Made by a program: the position numbers and the translations under genes. A stretch of 64,000 nt of DNA from assembly GCF_003591485.1 (NCBI RefSeq), contig NZ_QZCF01000002.1, positions 186,001 to 250,000 of the forward strand, in the 5' to 3' direction. Below, in pieces: positions 10,470 through 18,955 of this stretch (its first letter is position 1; each line of letters opens with the position of its first letter). The DNA comes from Paenibacillus sp. 1011MAR3C5 (GTDB taxonomy: Bacteria > Bacillota > Bacilli > Paenibacillales > Paenibacillaceae). Under the pieces are notes generated by a model, which saw only the letters and a list, made by a program, of their open reading frames with translations, searched no databases and was not told the origin of the DNA.

Positions 10470-10741
10470 GTAGTTGAAGGAGACTGTTCTGGATTTCATG
10501 AAACGGTGAGAATGGCGGAACGGCCGGCTGTTCTTTTGGAAGGGCAAGTTAACCGGTATAAAATGAAGGAAGGCCTTATGTTGAAGCTGATACAGGGGGG
10601 ATGCAAGGTCAGGTTGGCAATGCTCGCAAACTGTTGCATTCAAAGCCATAACCGATTCAAAGTCTTAAACCGATTCACTGTTTAATCGATTATATGTTTT
10701 CATTGTTCCAAATTGAATTGTTCCAAATTTTCACATCGCAC

Positions 10742-10784
10742 CAAAGTCTGTATGGTATCAAAGTCTGTATGGTACTAAAGTCTT
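10742..10784 (+). repeat. 17-bp tandem repeat, 2.5 copies
   Basis: CAAAGTCTGTATGGTAT at 10742-10758, CAAAGTCTGTATGGTAC at 10759-10775, then TAAAGTCTT. Only one base differs between the two full copies. Confidence 0.85.
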
Positions 10785-10878
10785 CTTGCATGCTGATTTT
10801 GTGTCTGCATGAATTCTGAATTCTGAGCTGAGGGGATAGTGAACCCATCTGTAAAAAACTATTTTGTCCCGCGCTATT

Positions 10879-10902
10879 TACATACATTCAGTATGTATGT
10901 TA
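10879..10902 (+). promoter_or_regulatory. TetR-type operator upstream of the glyoxalase-fold gene
   Basis: Palindrome ACATACAT-TCAGT-ATGTATGT (arms 10880-10887 and 10893-10900) about 52 bp before the ATG of the VOC protein. This spacing and sequence are typical of TetR/AcrR operators. The TetR gene encoded just after the VOC gene is the obvious binder (inference). Confidence 0.75.
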
Positions 10903-10954
10903 ATTTGAATAAAGAAAATAACAATCACACAACAAATAAGGAGCGTGGCCAATC

Positions 10955-11380
10955 ATGCGTGTCAACAGTCTGTATTCCGTTATTCAAACCGAAAAACTTC
11001 AGGATAGTATCCGTTTTTACCGGGATAATTTTGGATTTCAAATCGTTTTTGAATCGGACTGGTATGCCAGTCTGAAGCTGGAGGAGGGCGGCTTTCCGTT
11101 TGAGCTGGCGTTGCTGGACTGCTCGCATGAAACTATACCTGCTAGCTTCCGGAGACCGGCAGCCGGATTGATATTGAATTTTGAAGTGGATGATGTTGAC
11201 AGCGAATACGAGCGACTTGTCGTCGTAGGGAAATTGCCGCTTGAGCGGGAGCTTCGGGATGAGGATTTTGGGCAGAGGCATTTTATCATTAGCGATCCGA
11301 ATGGTATTCTAATAGATATTATTAAAATTATCCCGCCTTCCGATGAGCAAAGCGGCTTGTATCAGGAGCAGGTGTGGTAA
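10955..11380 (+). CDS. VOC/glyoxalase-fold protein
   Basis: 141 residues. The vicinal-oxygen-chelate pattern is visible: a first half [19 protein letters not shown] and a second half [14 protein letters not shown], the DPNG turn being typical of glyoxalase/bleomycin-resistance-like proteins. The first potential metal ligand position lacks a His, so binding of a drug or a different metal arrangement is as likely as glyoxalase chemistry. It lies downstream of a TetR-type palindrome and directly upstream of a TetR regulator gene, probably in one transcript induced by the bound compound. Confidence 0.85.
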   Translation: MRVNSLYSVIQTEKLQDSIRFYRDNFGFQIVFESDWYASLKLEEGGFPFELALLDCSHETIPASFRRPAAGLILNFEVDDVDSEYERLVVVGKLPLERELRDEDFGQRHFIISDPNGILIDIIKIIPPSDEQSGLYQEQVW

Positions 11381-11401
11381 GGAAAGGGTTTGGGCCTGGT
11401 T

Positions 11402-11992
11402 ATGAGAAGGACGAAGGAGGACGCCAACGAAACGCTGCGTAAACTGATCGGGGTTGCGAAAAAACACTTCACTGAGCATGGTTATGCAGGTGCAGCGTTG
11501 GAAGCTATCGCGGCTGATGCGGAAGTGACTCGCGGTGCGCTGTACCATCATTTCCGCAATAAACACGGATTGTTCCTCTCCGTGCTGGAGTCGGTTCAGC
11601 AAGAGGTGGGAGAACGGGTAGAGCAAGAAGCATCTCGCAGCGACGATCTGCGTGAACAGCTGCTGCTTGGCTGCCGCGCTTTTCTGACTGCTGCGGTAGA
11701 GCCGGAGAACAAACGCATTATGTTGATTGACGGGCCTTCCGTATTGGGCTGGGATACGTGGCGAATGCTGGATGAGAAAAATTCGATGAGCCACTTGCGC
11801 GAGCAGTTGACGCTGATGCAAGAGCAAGGCATGTTTGAAGCTGCATCCGTAGAGGCGCTTGCTGCCTTTATCTCCGGCGGATTGAACGAATCCGCGCTCC
11901 GAATGGCAGAGCTGCCGGATACCGCCGCTGCTATGGAGCAGACGATGAAGCTGATGTCCCATTTGGTGAGCGCTTGGGATCAGCGGCTATAA
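11402..11992 (+). CDS. TetR/AcrR-family transcriptional regulator
   Basis: 196 residues from the ATG at 11402; a TTG at 11390 is in frame but sits only one base from the GGAAAGGG site. The N-terminal helix-turn-helix has the usual order: LIGVAKKHFTEHGY, then TRGALYHHFRNKHGLF. The C-terminal helical part (about 55-196) would bind an inducer. It follows the VOC gene by about 20 bp and probably represses both through the palindrome at 10879-10902. Confidence 0.92.
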   Translation: MRRTKEDANETLRKLIGVAKKHFTEHGYAGAALEAIAADAEVTRGALYHHFRNKHGLFLSVLESVQQEVGERVEQEASRSDDLREQLLLGCRAFLTAAVEPENKRIMLIDGPSVLGWDTWRMLDEKNSMSHLREQLTLMQEQGMFEAASVEALAAFISGGLNESALRMAELPDTAAAMEQTMKLMSHLVSAWDQRL

Positions 11993-12131
11993 CATTCGAA
12001 AAGACACATGCATCGAATGCTTGTCTGTATCATAAAAGATATTCGCAATCTATAAGAAACGCAAGCCGCAATTTCAGGTTATTATGATGATAGAATTAGG
12101 GATGTGCCACTAATATAAGAGGTGATTGTGT

Positions 12132-12554
12132 ATGGCTTTATTGTCCAAGCAAATATTCGTGAATTTGCCGGTGAAGGACCTGGAAGCGTCGAAAACGTTT
12201 TTTGGCAGCATAGGATTCGAATTTAATCTAAATTTTACGGATGATAAAGCGGCTTGCATGATTGTCGGAGAGAACATCTTTGTGATGCTGCTTCAAGAGG
12301 ACTTTTTCAAGGGATTCACCAATAAGGACATTGCCAATGCGGCTGCGACGACAGAGGTACTGGTTGGAATATCTGCCGACAGCAAGGAAGAAGTCCTGGC
12401 TCTCGTCGATCGGGCATTTGCTGCGGGGGCGAAGCCTAGCATCGATCCTGTTGACCATGGCTTTATGTATCAAGCTGGATTCCAGGATCTTGACGGACAT
12501 ATGTGGGAAGTTATGTATATGGATCCTAGCGCTTTGGAACAGCCTAGCGAATAG
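12132..12554 (+). CDS. VOC-family (glyoxalase/bleomycin resistance-like) protein
   Basis: 140 residues from the ATG at 12132, with GAGGTGAT six bases upstream. It begins with the PhnB-like pattern KQIFVNLPVKDLEASKTFF and ends with QDLDGHMWEVMYMDPSA. The DGHxWE motif supplies a conserved His/Glu pair. Such proteins are small metal-binding dimers of broad and often unknown function; lactoylglutathione lyase activity should not be assumed. It seems to be a single-gene unit closed by a hairpin. Confidence 0.88.
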   Translation: MALLSKQIFVNLPVKDLEASKTFFGSIGFEFNLNFTDDKAACMIVGENIFVMLLQEDFFKGFTNKDIANAAATTEVLVGISADSKEEVLALVDRAFAAGAKPSIDPVDHGFMYQAGFQDLDGHMWEVMYMDPSALEQPSE

Positions 12555-12577
12555 AAGGGTGCTTGCAACAACGTACG

Positions 12578-12622
12578 AGCCGCTACAAGGTCGGGGAACT
12601 GACTCTTGCAGCGGCTATTTTA
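12578..12622. terminator. Hairpin between convergent VOC and GntR-family genes
   Basis: Arms AGCCGCTACAAG (12578-12589) and CTTGCAGCGGCT (12605-12616) with one mismatch, followed by ATTTTAT. It lies 24 bp after the VOC stop and touches the end of the convergent regulator gene. Confidence 0.7.
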
Positions 12623-13342
12623 TGATTTGGCGTTCTGGATCGTTGCTTTCAGCACGGTCTCAACTTTGGTCAAGTGTTCGCCGATAAGCTGATTCGCCAA
12701 ACTTGCATGGCGGGACTTAATGGCCTCGTAGATCGACCTGTGCTCGTCAAGCAGTCGCTCAGCCGTTGATTTCTCCTGGTAAAACCAAAGCTCTCGCGTT
12801 TTGCCGATCGTCTCACTTAGCCGCTGCGTCAAAGACTCCATGAGCTGAATGAGCAGCGTGTTGCGAGAAGCCGCCGCTATTGCGGCATGAAATTCAACGT
12901 CGGCTCTTTCACCCTCAACGGTGTCGCCTAGAAGAAGGGCGTGCTCCATCTTGTCCAATATGGCTTGCAGCTTAGCCAAATCCTCCTCAGTACGGCGCTC
13001 GGCCGCGTAGGAAGAAGTGCCGGCCTCCAACAGCTTGCGGACCTCCAGTATTTCCAGAATGGAGTTTGCTTCCTGGAATAGGGTGCTGCCTTGCGCATTC
13101 TCGCTAGGCAATACTTTCTTCACAAAGGTTCCTCCGCCATGGCGTATATCTAGCCAGCCGGTTGCTTTGAGCGCGCTTAGCGCCTCGCGGAGCGTAGAGC
13201 GGCCTACGCCGAACTGCTGCGACAGCTCAACAACCGACGGCAGCTTCGCCCCCGGTTCCCACTCGCCACTCGAAATTCTCTCTAGAATCAGACGGCTGAC
13301 GATTTCATGCCCTTTCTCCGTTTCAATCTTCATATTGCGCAT
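12620..13342 (-). CDS. GntR-family (FadR/LldR subgroup) regulator of the glycolate oxidase genes
   Basis: 240 residues from the ATG at 13342, which has GGAGG eight bases upstream; an ATG at 13357 includes that site. The N-terminal winged helix (about 5-75) reads LPSVVELSQQFGVGRSTLREAL; the C-terminal FCD ligand-binding helical domain contains the metal/acid-binding pattern VEFHAAIAAASRN and LLDEHRSIYEAI. It is divergent from glcD-glcF and a GntR-type palindrome lies between them, so repression relieved by glycolate or lactate is likely (inference). Confidence 0.92.
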   Translation of the reverse strand: MRNMKIETEKGHEIVSRLILERISSGEWEPGAKLPSVVELSQQFGVGRSTLREALSALKATGWLDIRHGGGTFVKKVLPSENAQGSTLFQEANSILEILEVRKLLEAGTSSYAAERRTEEDLAKLQAILDKMEHALLLGDTVEGERADVEFHAAIAAASRNTLLIQLMESLTQRLSETIGKTRELWFYQEKSTAERLLDEHRSIYEAIKSRHASLANQLIGEHLTKVETVLKATIQNAKS

Positions 13343-13399
13343 TTCTGAGTCCTCCATGAAATATTGCGAAATTGACTATATTTCTATCTAAGCATAAGC

Positions 13400-13432
13400 T
13401 ATAATGAAAGAAAAGTCATCAGATGACCTGAT
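13400..13432 (+). promoter_or_regulatory. Probable -10 box and GntR operator of glcD-glcF
   Basis: TATAAT at 13400-13405 is followed by the inverted repeat ATCAG-ATGAC-CTGAT at 13418-13432, near the expected transcription start and 36 bp before the glcD ATG. A repressor bound here would block initiation. No good -35 box at standard spacing is seen (TTGACT at 13372 is too far). Confidence 0.6.
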
Positions 13433-13467
13433 CAATTATTTCATTGACCATGAATCAGGAGGTTCAC

Positions 13468-14883
13468 ATGCTAAAATCCGAAATTACAGCCAAGCTTCGC
13501 GCCATTGTAGGGGAGAAGCATTATCGCGATGATCAGGAGGCGTTGGTCGCCCATTCGTACGACGGCACACCGATGCTGCAATCGCTGCCGGACGGCGTTA
13601 TTTATCCGGCTGCTACCGAAGAAGTGTCTCAAATTATGAAAGTGCTGAGCGAATACCGTATTCCGCTTGTTAGCAGAGGATCGGGCTCGAATCTGTGCGG
13701 TGGCACGGTTCCTTCCGAAGGCGGAGTCGTGATGGTCATGCACAGAATGAATCGCATTCTTGAGGTCGATATGGAGAACTTGACCGCTACTGTGCAGCCA
13801 GGGCTCATTACAGCGGAGATGATCGCTCATATTGAGGGTTTAGGCTTGTTTTATCCGCCGGACCCGAGCAGCATGAAGATCAGCACCATTGGCGGCAATA
13901 TCGCTGAATGCTCAGGCGGTCTTCGCGGCCTCAAATATGGCACGACCAAAGACTATGTTATTGGCTTGGAGGCCGTGCTTGCGAACGGCAGTATTATTCG
14001 GACGGGCGGCAAGCTGATGAAGGATGTGGCAGGTTATGATCTGACCAAGCTTCTTGTCGGCTCAGAAGGAACACTTGCCATCATTACAGAAGCGACGTTG
14101 AAGCTGATCCCGCCGCCCAAAGCAAAGAAAACCATGCTGGCGATGTATAAGGATATTTACGGAGCGGCACGCACGGTATCTAAAATTATTGAGTCCAAAA
14201 TCATACCGGCCACGCTGGAATTTATGGACAACCCAACGATTCGGGTAGTGGATGACTTCGCGAAGCTTGGGCTTCCGCTTGATATGGAAGCGGTTTTGCT
14301 GATCGAGCAGGACGGCGATCCGGAGACGGTAGAGCGAGATATAGCACGTATCCGGGAAATTTGCGAATTGGAGAAGGCGGATCGAGTGGAAGTGGCGGAG
14401 AGCCGCGAGGAAGCAGACCGGTTGTTGACTGCCCGCCGCAGCGCATTTACAGCACTGGCACGCCTTCGTCCGACAACCATGCTTGAGGATGCGACTGTGC
14501 CGCGTTCGAAAATTGCCGATATGGTGCTTCGTATTAACGAGATCGCCAAAAAATATAACGTTACCATCGCAACGTTCGGACATGCCGGAGACGGGAATTT
14601 GCATCCGACTGCGACTACGGATGCCCGTGATAAGGAAGAAGTGCATCGCGTCGAAGAAGCGTTTGCAGAAATATTCGAGGCGTCGATAGAGCTTGGCGGA
14701 ACGATTACGGGCGAGCATGGCGTAGGGATTGTGAAGGCGCCTTATTTGGAATGGAAGGTAGGCGCTCCGGGTATAGAAGTAATGCGCGGCATTAAAGCGG
14801 CCTTTGATCCGCATAACCTGCTTAATCCGGGCAAAGTTTTCGCCAAAGAATCAAGAAAAAGGGTGGTTCTGCAGCATGGGTGA
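13468..14883 (+). CDS. glcD: Glycolate oxidase subunit GlcD (FAD-linked)
   Basis: 471 residues from the ATG at 13468, which has AGGAGG five bases upstream. FAD-binding type 4 domain: SRGSGSNLCGGTVP near residue 80 and the GGNIAECSGG loop; the C-terminal FAD-oxidase domain contains GHAGDGNLHP and ITGEHGVGI. It oxidises glycolate (or D-lactate) at the membrane face and passes electrons to the iron-sulfur subunit encoded next. The stop overlaps the glcF start, so the two are coupled. A glcE-like subunit gene is absent, as in the two-subunit Bacillus type. Confidence 0.93.
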   Translation: MLKSEITAKLRAIVGEKHYRDDQEALVAHSYDGTPMLQSLPDGVIYPAATEEVSQIMKVLSEYRIPLVSRGSGSNLCGGTVPSEGGVVMVMHRMNRILEVDMENLTATVQPGLITAEMIAHIEGLGLFYPPDPSSMKISTIGGNIAECSGGLRGLKYGTTKDYVIGLEAVLANGSIIRTGGKLMKDVAGYDLTKLLVGSEGTLAIITEATLKLIPPPKAKKTMLAMYKDIYGAARTVSKIIESKIIPATLEFMDNPTIRVVDDFAKLGLPLDMEAVLLIEQDGDPETVERDIARIREICELEKADRVEVAESREEADRLLTARRSAFTALARLRPTTMLEDATVPRSKIADMVLRINEIAKKYNVTIATFGHAGDGNLHPTATTDARDKEEVHRVEEAFAEIFEASIELGGTITGEHGVGIVKAPYLEWKVGAPGIEVMRGIKAAFDPHNLLNPGKVFAKESRKRVVLQHG

Positions 14884-16264
14884 GACTAACGTGATGAAGA
14901 AACCAGACATCAAGCATACGAATCCGCTTGCACAGACATTATTGAACAAGCTGGATTATGACCAGCTTACCAATTGCATGCGCTGCGGCTTCTGTCTGCC
15001 TGCTTGTCCTACTTTCCGCGAGACAGGTGTTGAGCCGGAGTCGCCGCGGGGCAGGATTGCCCTTATGAAGGCGGTCGCTGACGGACTCATGGATCCGGAC
15101 CAGATGTTTCAGGATCAAATGAATCATTGTCTGGGCTGCAGAGCTTGCGAACCGGTCTGTCCTGCGGATGTAAAGTATGGACAATTGATTGAACAGGCGC
15201 GAGATGCCATCGAGGATCATGCCTCGCATAGCGCTCCGGTCAAAGGGTTAAGAGGGCTGATGTTCAAAGGCGTCTTCCCGCACAGAGGAAGCTTGAAGCT
15301 GCTGGGCGGCTCGCTTGCTTTCTATCAGAAGTCGGGCCTGCGCAAGCTGGCTAGAGGAACAGGAATTATGCGCATGTTCCCAGACCATCTGCGCGAGATG
15401 GAGTCTATCCTGCCGGATTCGACTTCGAAAGGCGTCATTGAGCAGATCGGCACATTCTATCCAGCCAAAGGGACGGTCATTGCCCGCGTTGCCCTGTTCC
15501 GCGGTTGCATTATGGATGTGATGTTCGCCGGAACCAACGTAAACACCGTTGAGCTGCTGTCGGAAGCTGGCTTCGAGGTTGTTATTCCGAAGGAGCAAGT
15601 CTGTTGCGGTGCGCTGCATGCGCATAGCGGAGAGATGGATCAAGCGAGATCGCTGGCGAAAGTGAATATTGCGGTATTCAAGGAAGCGGGAATTGATTAC
15701 GTTGTATCCAATGCCGGTGGCTGCGGCGCGCTGCTTGTCGAATACGATCATCTCATGCACGAAGACAGTAACCCGCAGGTCCGCGAGGATGCCAAGTGGT
15801 TCGCAGAGCGTGTCATCGATGTAAGCAAGCTGGTTGTGGAGAAAGGCCGCATCCCGCGGTTCGCCGAGCAAATGAACGGTCAGAGCGATGTGACAGTAAC
15901 GTATCAGGATTCCTGCCATCTCCGCAATGTCATGAAGAGCTCGGGAGCGCCGCGCCAGCTAATGCGCAGCGTGGAAGGCGCATGTTTCGTCGAGATGAAG
16001 GAATCGGACCGCTGCTGCGGCTCCGCGGGCATCTACAATGTGACCCAGCCGGAGATGGCTGGCCAACTGCTGGAGCATAAGATGGAGCATGCGGCAACGA
16101 CCAATGCGCGCTACATGCTGACGAGCAACCCGGGCTGCTTGCTGCAGATGAAGCTGGGCATCGAGAAGCATAAGCCTCCATTCAAGATGGAAGCGATGCA
16201 TATTGTAGATTATCTGCATGAAAGATTGGTTTCAGCTCATGGGGATATGCCCAACAAGTCATAA
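14876..16264 (+). CDS. glcF: Glycolate oxidase iron-sulfur subunit GlcF
   Basis: 462 residues from the ATG at 14876, which overlaps the end of glcD by eight bases and has GGGTGG nine bases upstream; an ATG at 14894 is an alternative. Two 4Fe-4S motifs lie near the N-terminus (CMRCGFCLPACP and CLGCRACEPVCP), followed by two CCG domains (VCCGALHAHSG and RCCGSAGIYN). It takes electrons from GlcD toward the quinone pool. A terminator follows 17 bp after the stop, closing a two-gene operon. Confidence 0.93.
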   Translation: MGETNVMKKPDIKHTNPLAQTLLNKLDYDQLTNCMRCGFCLPACPTFRETGVEPESPRGRIALMKAVADGLMDPDQMFQDQMNHCLGCRACEPVCPADVKYGQLIEQARDAIEDHASHSAPVKGLRGLMFKGVFPHRGSLKLLGGSLAFYQKSGLRKLARGTGIMRMFPDHLREMESILPDSTSKGVIEQIGTFYPAKGTVIARVALFRGCIMDVMFAGTNVNTVELLSEAGFEVVIPKEQVCCGALHAHSGEMDQARSLAKVNIAVFKEAGIDYVVSNAGGCGALLVEYDHLMHEDSNPQVREDAKWFAERVIDVSKLVVEKGRIPRFAEQMNGQSDVTVTYQDSCHLRNVMKSSGAPRQLMRSVEGACFVEMKESDRCCGSAGIYNVTQPEMAGQLLEHKMEHAATTNARYMLTSNPGCLLQMKLGIEKHKPPFKMEAMHIVDYLHERLVSAHGDMPNKS

Positions 16265-16280
16265 TCATACGTTTTATGCT

Positions 16281-16307
16281 GAAGCCGCCTAATGAAGGCG
16301 GCTTCTT
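16281..16307 (+). terminator. Rho-independent terminator after glcF
   Basis: Arms GAAGCCGCC (16281-16289) and GGCGGCTTC (16296-16304), loop TAATGAA, then TTT. Confidence 0.88.
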
Positions 16308-16407
16308 TATATTGCCAAAAAAACAGCTCCCTATAGGATAATGCTGGTATGAATGGAACCGAATTGGCGAATAGTATGATCATCCGTACCGAAGGAGTGA
16401 GAAGAGC

Positions 16408-17862
16408 ATGAAGTGCAATGAATCTGATGTGCAGCAGCAGGATCCATCGGAGCCCTCATCGCTCCCAACCTTGCAGCATATTCTGGAAAACTTTTCGGAT
16501 TGCTGCGATCTCACTCATCGGGCCTTTCCCGCGATCGGCGTAGAATTGGTATACTTCAGCCATTTATTGGGCAGCGAAGAATTTACCAGGGATGTCATTA
16601 TACCGCTCGACAAAGTCCGTCCAGACGATGTTAAGACTCTGCTGGAGCGCTCACAGTTTAGCTTGTCGACTGATTCCAAAACTGTGATCAAAGGGATTTT
16701 GGAGGGGATGGTTTCCCTTTTCCATGAAGGCCAGGTCTATCTGATCGATGTGTTCAAGCCGGATGCCAGGCCGATCACCCAGTCAGAGACGGAGACGGTT
16801 ATTAATGGTCCGCATGATTCCTTCGTGGAAGCGGCGAATCTCAATTTATCACTCATCCGAAGAAGGGTCAGAAGCTCGCATCTGAAAATCATCAAGCTTC
16901 AAGTCGGTGAAGTGACCAAGTCCGATGTGTACATCTTGTATATGGATGGCATAGCGAATATGGAGCATGTCCATGAACTGGTTCAGCGTATCAAAAACAT
17001 CGAGATCGATGCTGTACATGACGGCAATATGCTCATTCAATATATTGATGACTTTCCTAATTCGATATTTCCGTTGTTTCCAACGACGGAACGTACGGAT
17101 GCAGCTGTATCCAAGCTGGTTGCCGGGAGAGTTATCGGCATCATGGATGGAAGTCCGTCGGTATTCTCGGCGCCGGCGTCCTTCTTTGAGTTTTTCTCGT
17201 CGCCTGACGATTATTATCAGCGCTGGGCGTTAGGCTCTGCCACTCGTATATTAAGACTTGTAGCATTTCTAATCACCATCACGTTTACCGCAATGTATGT
17301 AGCTGTCACGACTTTTCATTATGAAATGATTCCGGAGGATCTGTTGATTACGATTACAGAATCCAGAGCGCGAGTTCCTTTCCCGCCACTATACGAAGCG
17401 TTGTTGATGGAGGTCACGATAGAGCTGCTCAGGGAAGCGGGGGCCAGATTGCCGACCAAGATCGGTCAAACCATCGGTATCGTAGGCGGTATCGTTATCG
17501 GGCAAGCGGCCGTCCAGGCGGGCCTGACGAGTAATATCTTAATTATTGCAGTCGCATCTTCCGCAATTGCGTCATTCGTTATCCCAAGCTACGTCATGAG
17601 CGCCTCGATTCGTCTCGTCCGATTTGGATTGATCTTTTTGGCGGGTATGATGGGAACTCTGGGGCTTATGATGGGCTTTGCCTTGATCGTCATTCACCTA
17701 TCGGGACTGACAAGCCTGAATACGTCTTATGTTACCCCGGTTGCTCCGTTTATGCCGAAGGATTGGCGCGACGTGTTTATTCGCGCTCCATTTTGGGCTT
17801 TGAAGGAAAGGCCTTCGCAATCCAAATCTCCAAACAAGGTGAAGAATAGAATTAGAAAGTAA
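16408..17862 (+). CDS. Spore germinant receptor subunit A (GerA family)
   Basis: 484 residues. The soluble N-terminal part (about 1-285) contains the family segment VIKGPHDSF-like INGPHDSFVEAANLNLSLIRRR and a conserved GRVIGIMDGSPSVFSAPASF. Five or so membrane helices follow from about 285 to 450, including the PPLYEALLMEVTIELLREAG loop. The A subunit forms, with B and C, the inner-membrane complex that senses nutrients and starts spore germination, probably as a ligand-gated ion channel. First gene of a three-gene operon; a GAAGGAG-type site precedes it. Expression is expected in the forespore under SigG, but I could not place a convincing SigG promoter. Confidence 0.93.
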   Translation: MKCNESDVQQQDPSEPSSLPTLQHILENFSDCCDLTHRAFPAIGVELVYFSHLLGSEEFTRDVIIPLDKVRPDDVKTLLERSQFSLSTDSKTVIKGILEGMVSLFHEGQVYLIDVFKPDARPITQSETETVINGPHDSFVEAANLNLSLIRRRVRSSHLKIIKLQVGEVTKSDVYILYMDGIANMEHVHELVQRIKNIEIDAVHDGNMLIQYIDDFPNSIFPLFPTTERTDAAVSKLVAGRVIGIMDGSPSVFSAPASFFEFFSSPDDYYQRWALGSATRILRLVAFLITITFTAMYVAVTTFHYEMIPEDLLITITESRARVPFPPLYEALLMEVTIELLREAGARLPTKIGQTIGIVGGIVIGQAAVQAGLTSNILIIAVASSAIASFVIPSYVMSASIRLVRFGLIFLAGMMGTLGLMMGFALIVIHLSGLTSLNTSYVTPVAPFMPKDWRDVFIRAPFWALKERPSQSKSPNKVKNRIRK

Positions 17863-17872
17863 GTGAGGGAAA

Positions 17873-18955
17873 ATGGTGAAGGAGAAGCTGCATCCTTTTC
17901 ATGTTGCATTGCTTATCTATATGATTCAATCCGGTGTGGTTGCATTCAGCATTCCGCGATTGCTGGCACAGAGCTTCGGCTATAACGGCTGGGCTTCCTT
18001 AGTGATATTCACAGTTATCTCCTCGTTTGCGATTTATCTCATCTCATGGGTATATCGTTTGGGCAAAGGAAAATCTATTTTTGAAATTCTCGAGGATGCA
18101 ATTCCCAAATTTCTGTTGTACCCGATCTATGCCTTTTTTGTTGCTTTATGGTCGCTGTTTGGCTGTATGGTTGCAAAGCAATATGTAATCATTTTTCAAA
18201 TGATTGCATTTCCTTCGACTCATCCCATGATGTTCAAAGCCTTAATTGATATTCTTGCTTTAATATTAGTGATTGGCGGCATCTATACCATTTCCAAAGC
18301 ATCAACCAGTTTCTTTTTCATCATCATCTGGATGATGCTTCTGCTGATTTTTTTCTTAGAGGATTTTGAGTGGGCAAGGCTAACCCCTTTCTTCTTTCAA
18401 GGCGAAACGGATATGGTCATGGGAAGCCTCAATATATACACCGCTTTTTTAGGATTTGAGCTTGCTCTTCTGTTGTTTCCATACGCTGAGAAGAAAGGGA
18501 AGTTCATGAGGGCCGTCTATGCTGGCAATCTGATTACGTCTGTAACCTATCTCTTATTTTCTTTCGTTTGCTTTGGTTTCTATAGCTTCGGACAATTAAC
18601 GAAGCTGAAGTATCCTATGCTTGATTTGCTTTCCTATATCCGGTTACCGTTCGTAGAACGAATTGAAAATTTATTGTTCGGTTTCTTCTTATTCACCGCT
18701 TTACTCACCATTGTGATGTATACATGGGCAGCGTTAGAGGTTGCGAGACGAATGGTTCCGAAAGCAAAGGCAAAGTGGCTCGCAGTCATCATATTCGCAT
18801 TGGCATATGCTGTGTCCTGGATACCGGATGTCATAGGTGAAGTGGAGCAATGGCTGCAATATCTAGGCTATGTGGAAACGGCCGTTTCGTTTGTATTACC
18901 GCTTCTGTTAATTGCCATTTTATTGGTGAAGAAAGGAGCGGTGAACGATGATTAG
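17873..18955 (+). CDS. Spore germinant receptor subunit B (GerB, permease-like)
   Basis: 360 residues, about ten membrane helices, of the endospore germination permease family related to amino-acid transporters. It begins 10 bp after the A subunit with GAGGGAA as binding site. The B subunit carries the nutrient-binding pocket in characterised receptors. It overlaps the lipoprotein gene by eight bases, so translation is coupled. The specific germinant cannot be read from the sequence. Confidence 0.93.
   Translation: MVKEKLHPFHVALLIYMIQSGVVAFSIPRLLAQSFGYNGWASLVIFTVISSFAIYLISWVYRLGKGKSIFEILEDAIPKFLLYPIYAFFVALWSLFGCMVAKQYVIIFQMIAFPSTHPMMFKALIDILALILVIGGIYTISKASTSFFFIIIWMMLLLIFFLEDFEWARLTPFFFQGETDMVMGSLNIYTAFLGFELALLLFPYAEKKGKFMRAVYAGNLITSVTYLLFSFVCFGFYSFGQLTKLKYPMLDLLSYIRLPFVERIENLLFGFFLFTALLTIVMYTWAALEVARRMVPKAKAKWLAVIIFALAYAVSWIPDVIGEVEQWLQYLGYVETAVSFVLPLLLIAILLVKKGAVNDD

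Larger units (their letters stand above)
10290..10878. other. AT-rich intergenic region with several short tandem duplications
   Basis: No convincing gene. 10330-10420 holds degenerate TCTAG/GATCAACTAGGTCA repeats. At 10432-10469 lies a terminator (separate entry). Further on are two copies of AACCGATTCA (from about 10650), two copies of ATTGTTCCAAATT (10702-10730), and a 17-bp unit in 2.5 copies (10742-10784). Minus-strand open frames here translate to low-complexity sequence and are not accepted as genes. Confidence 0.6.

Noticed and set aside
10365..10649. Minus-strand open frame of 94 codons
   Set aside because: It overlaps the terminator at 10432 and its end is low-complexity sequence made by degenerate repeats (LVDLVDLDDL). 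No binding site.
16321..16407. SigG promoter for the germinant receptor operon
   Set aside because: A TGAATG at 16350 was seen but no matching -10 at proper spacing.
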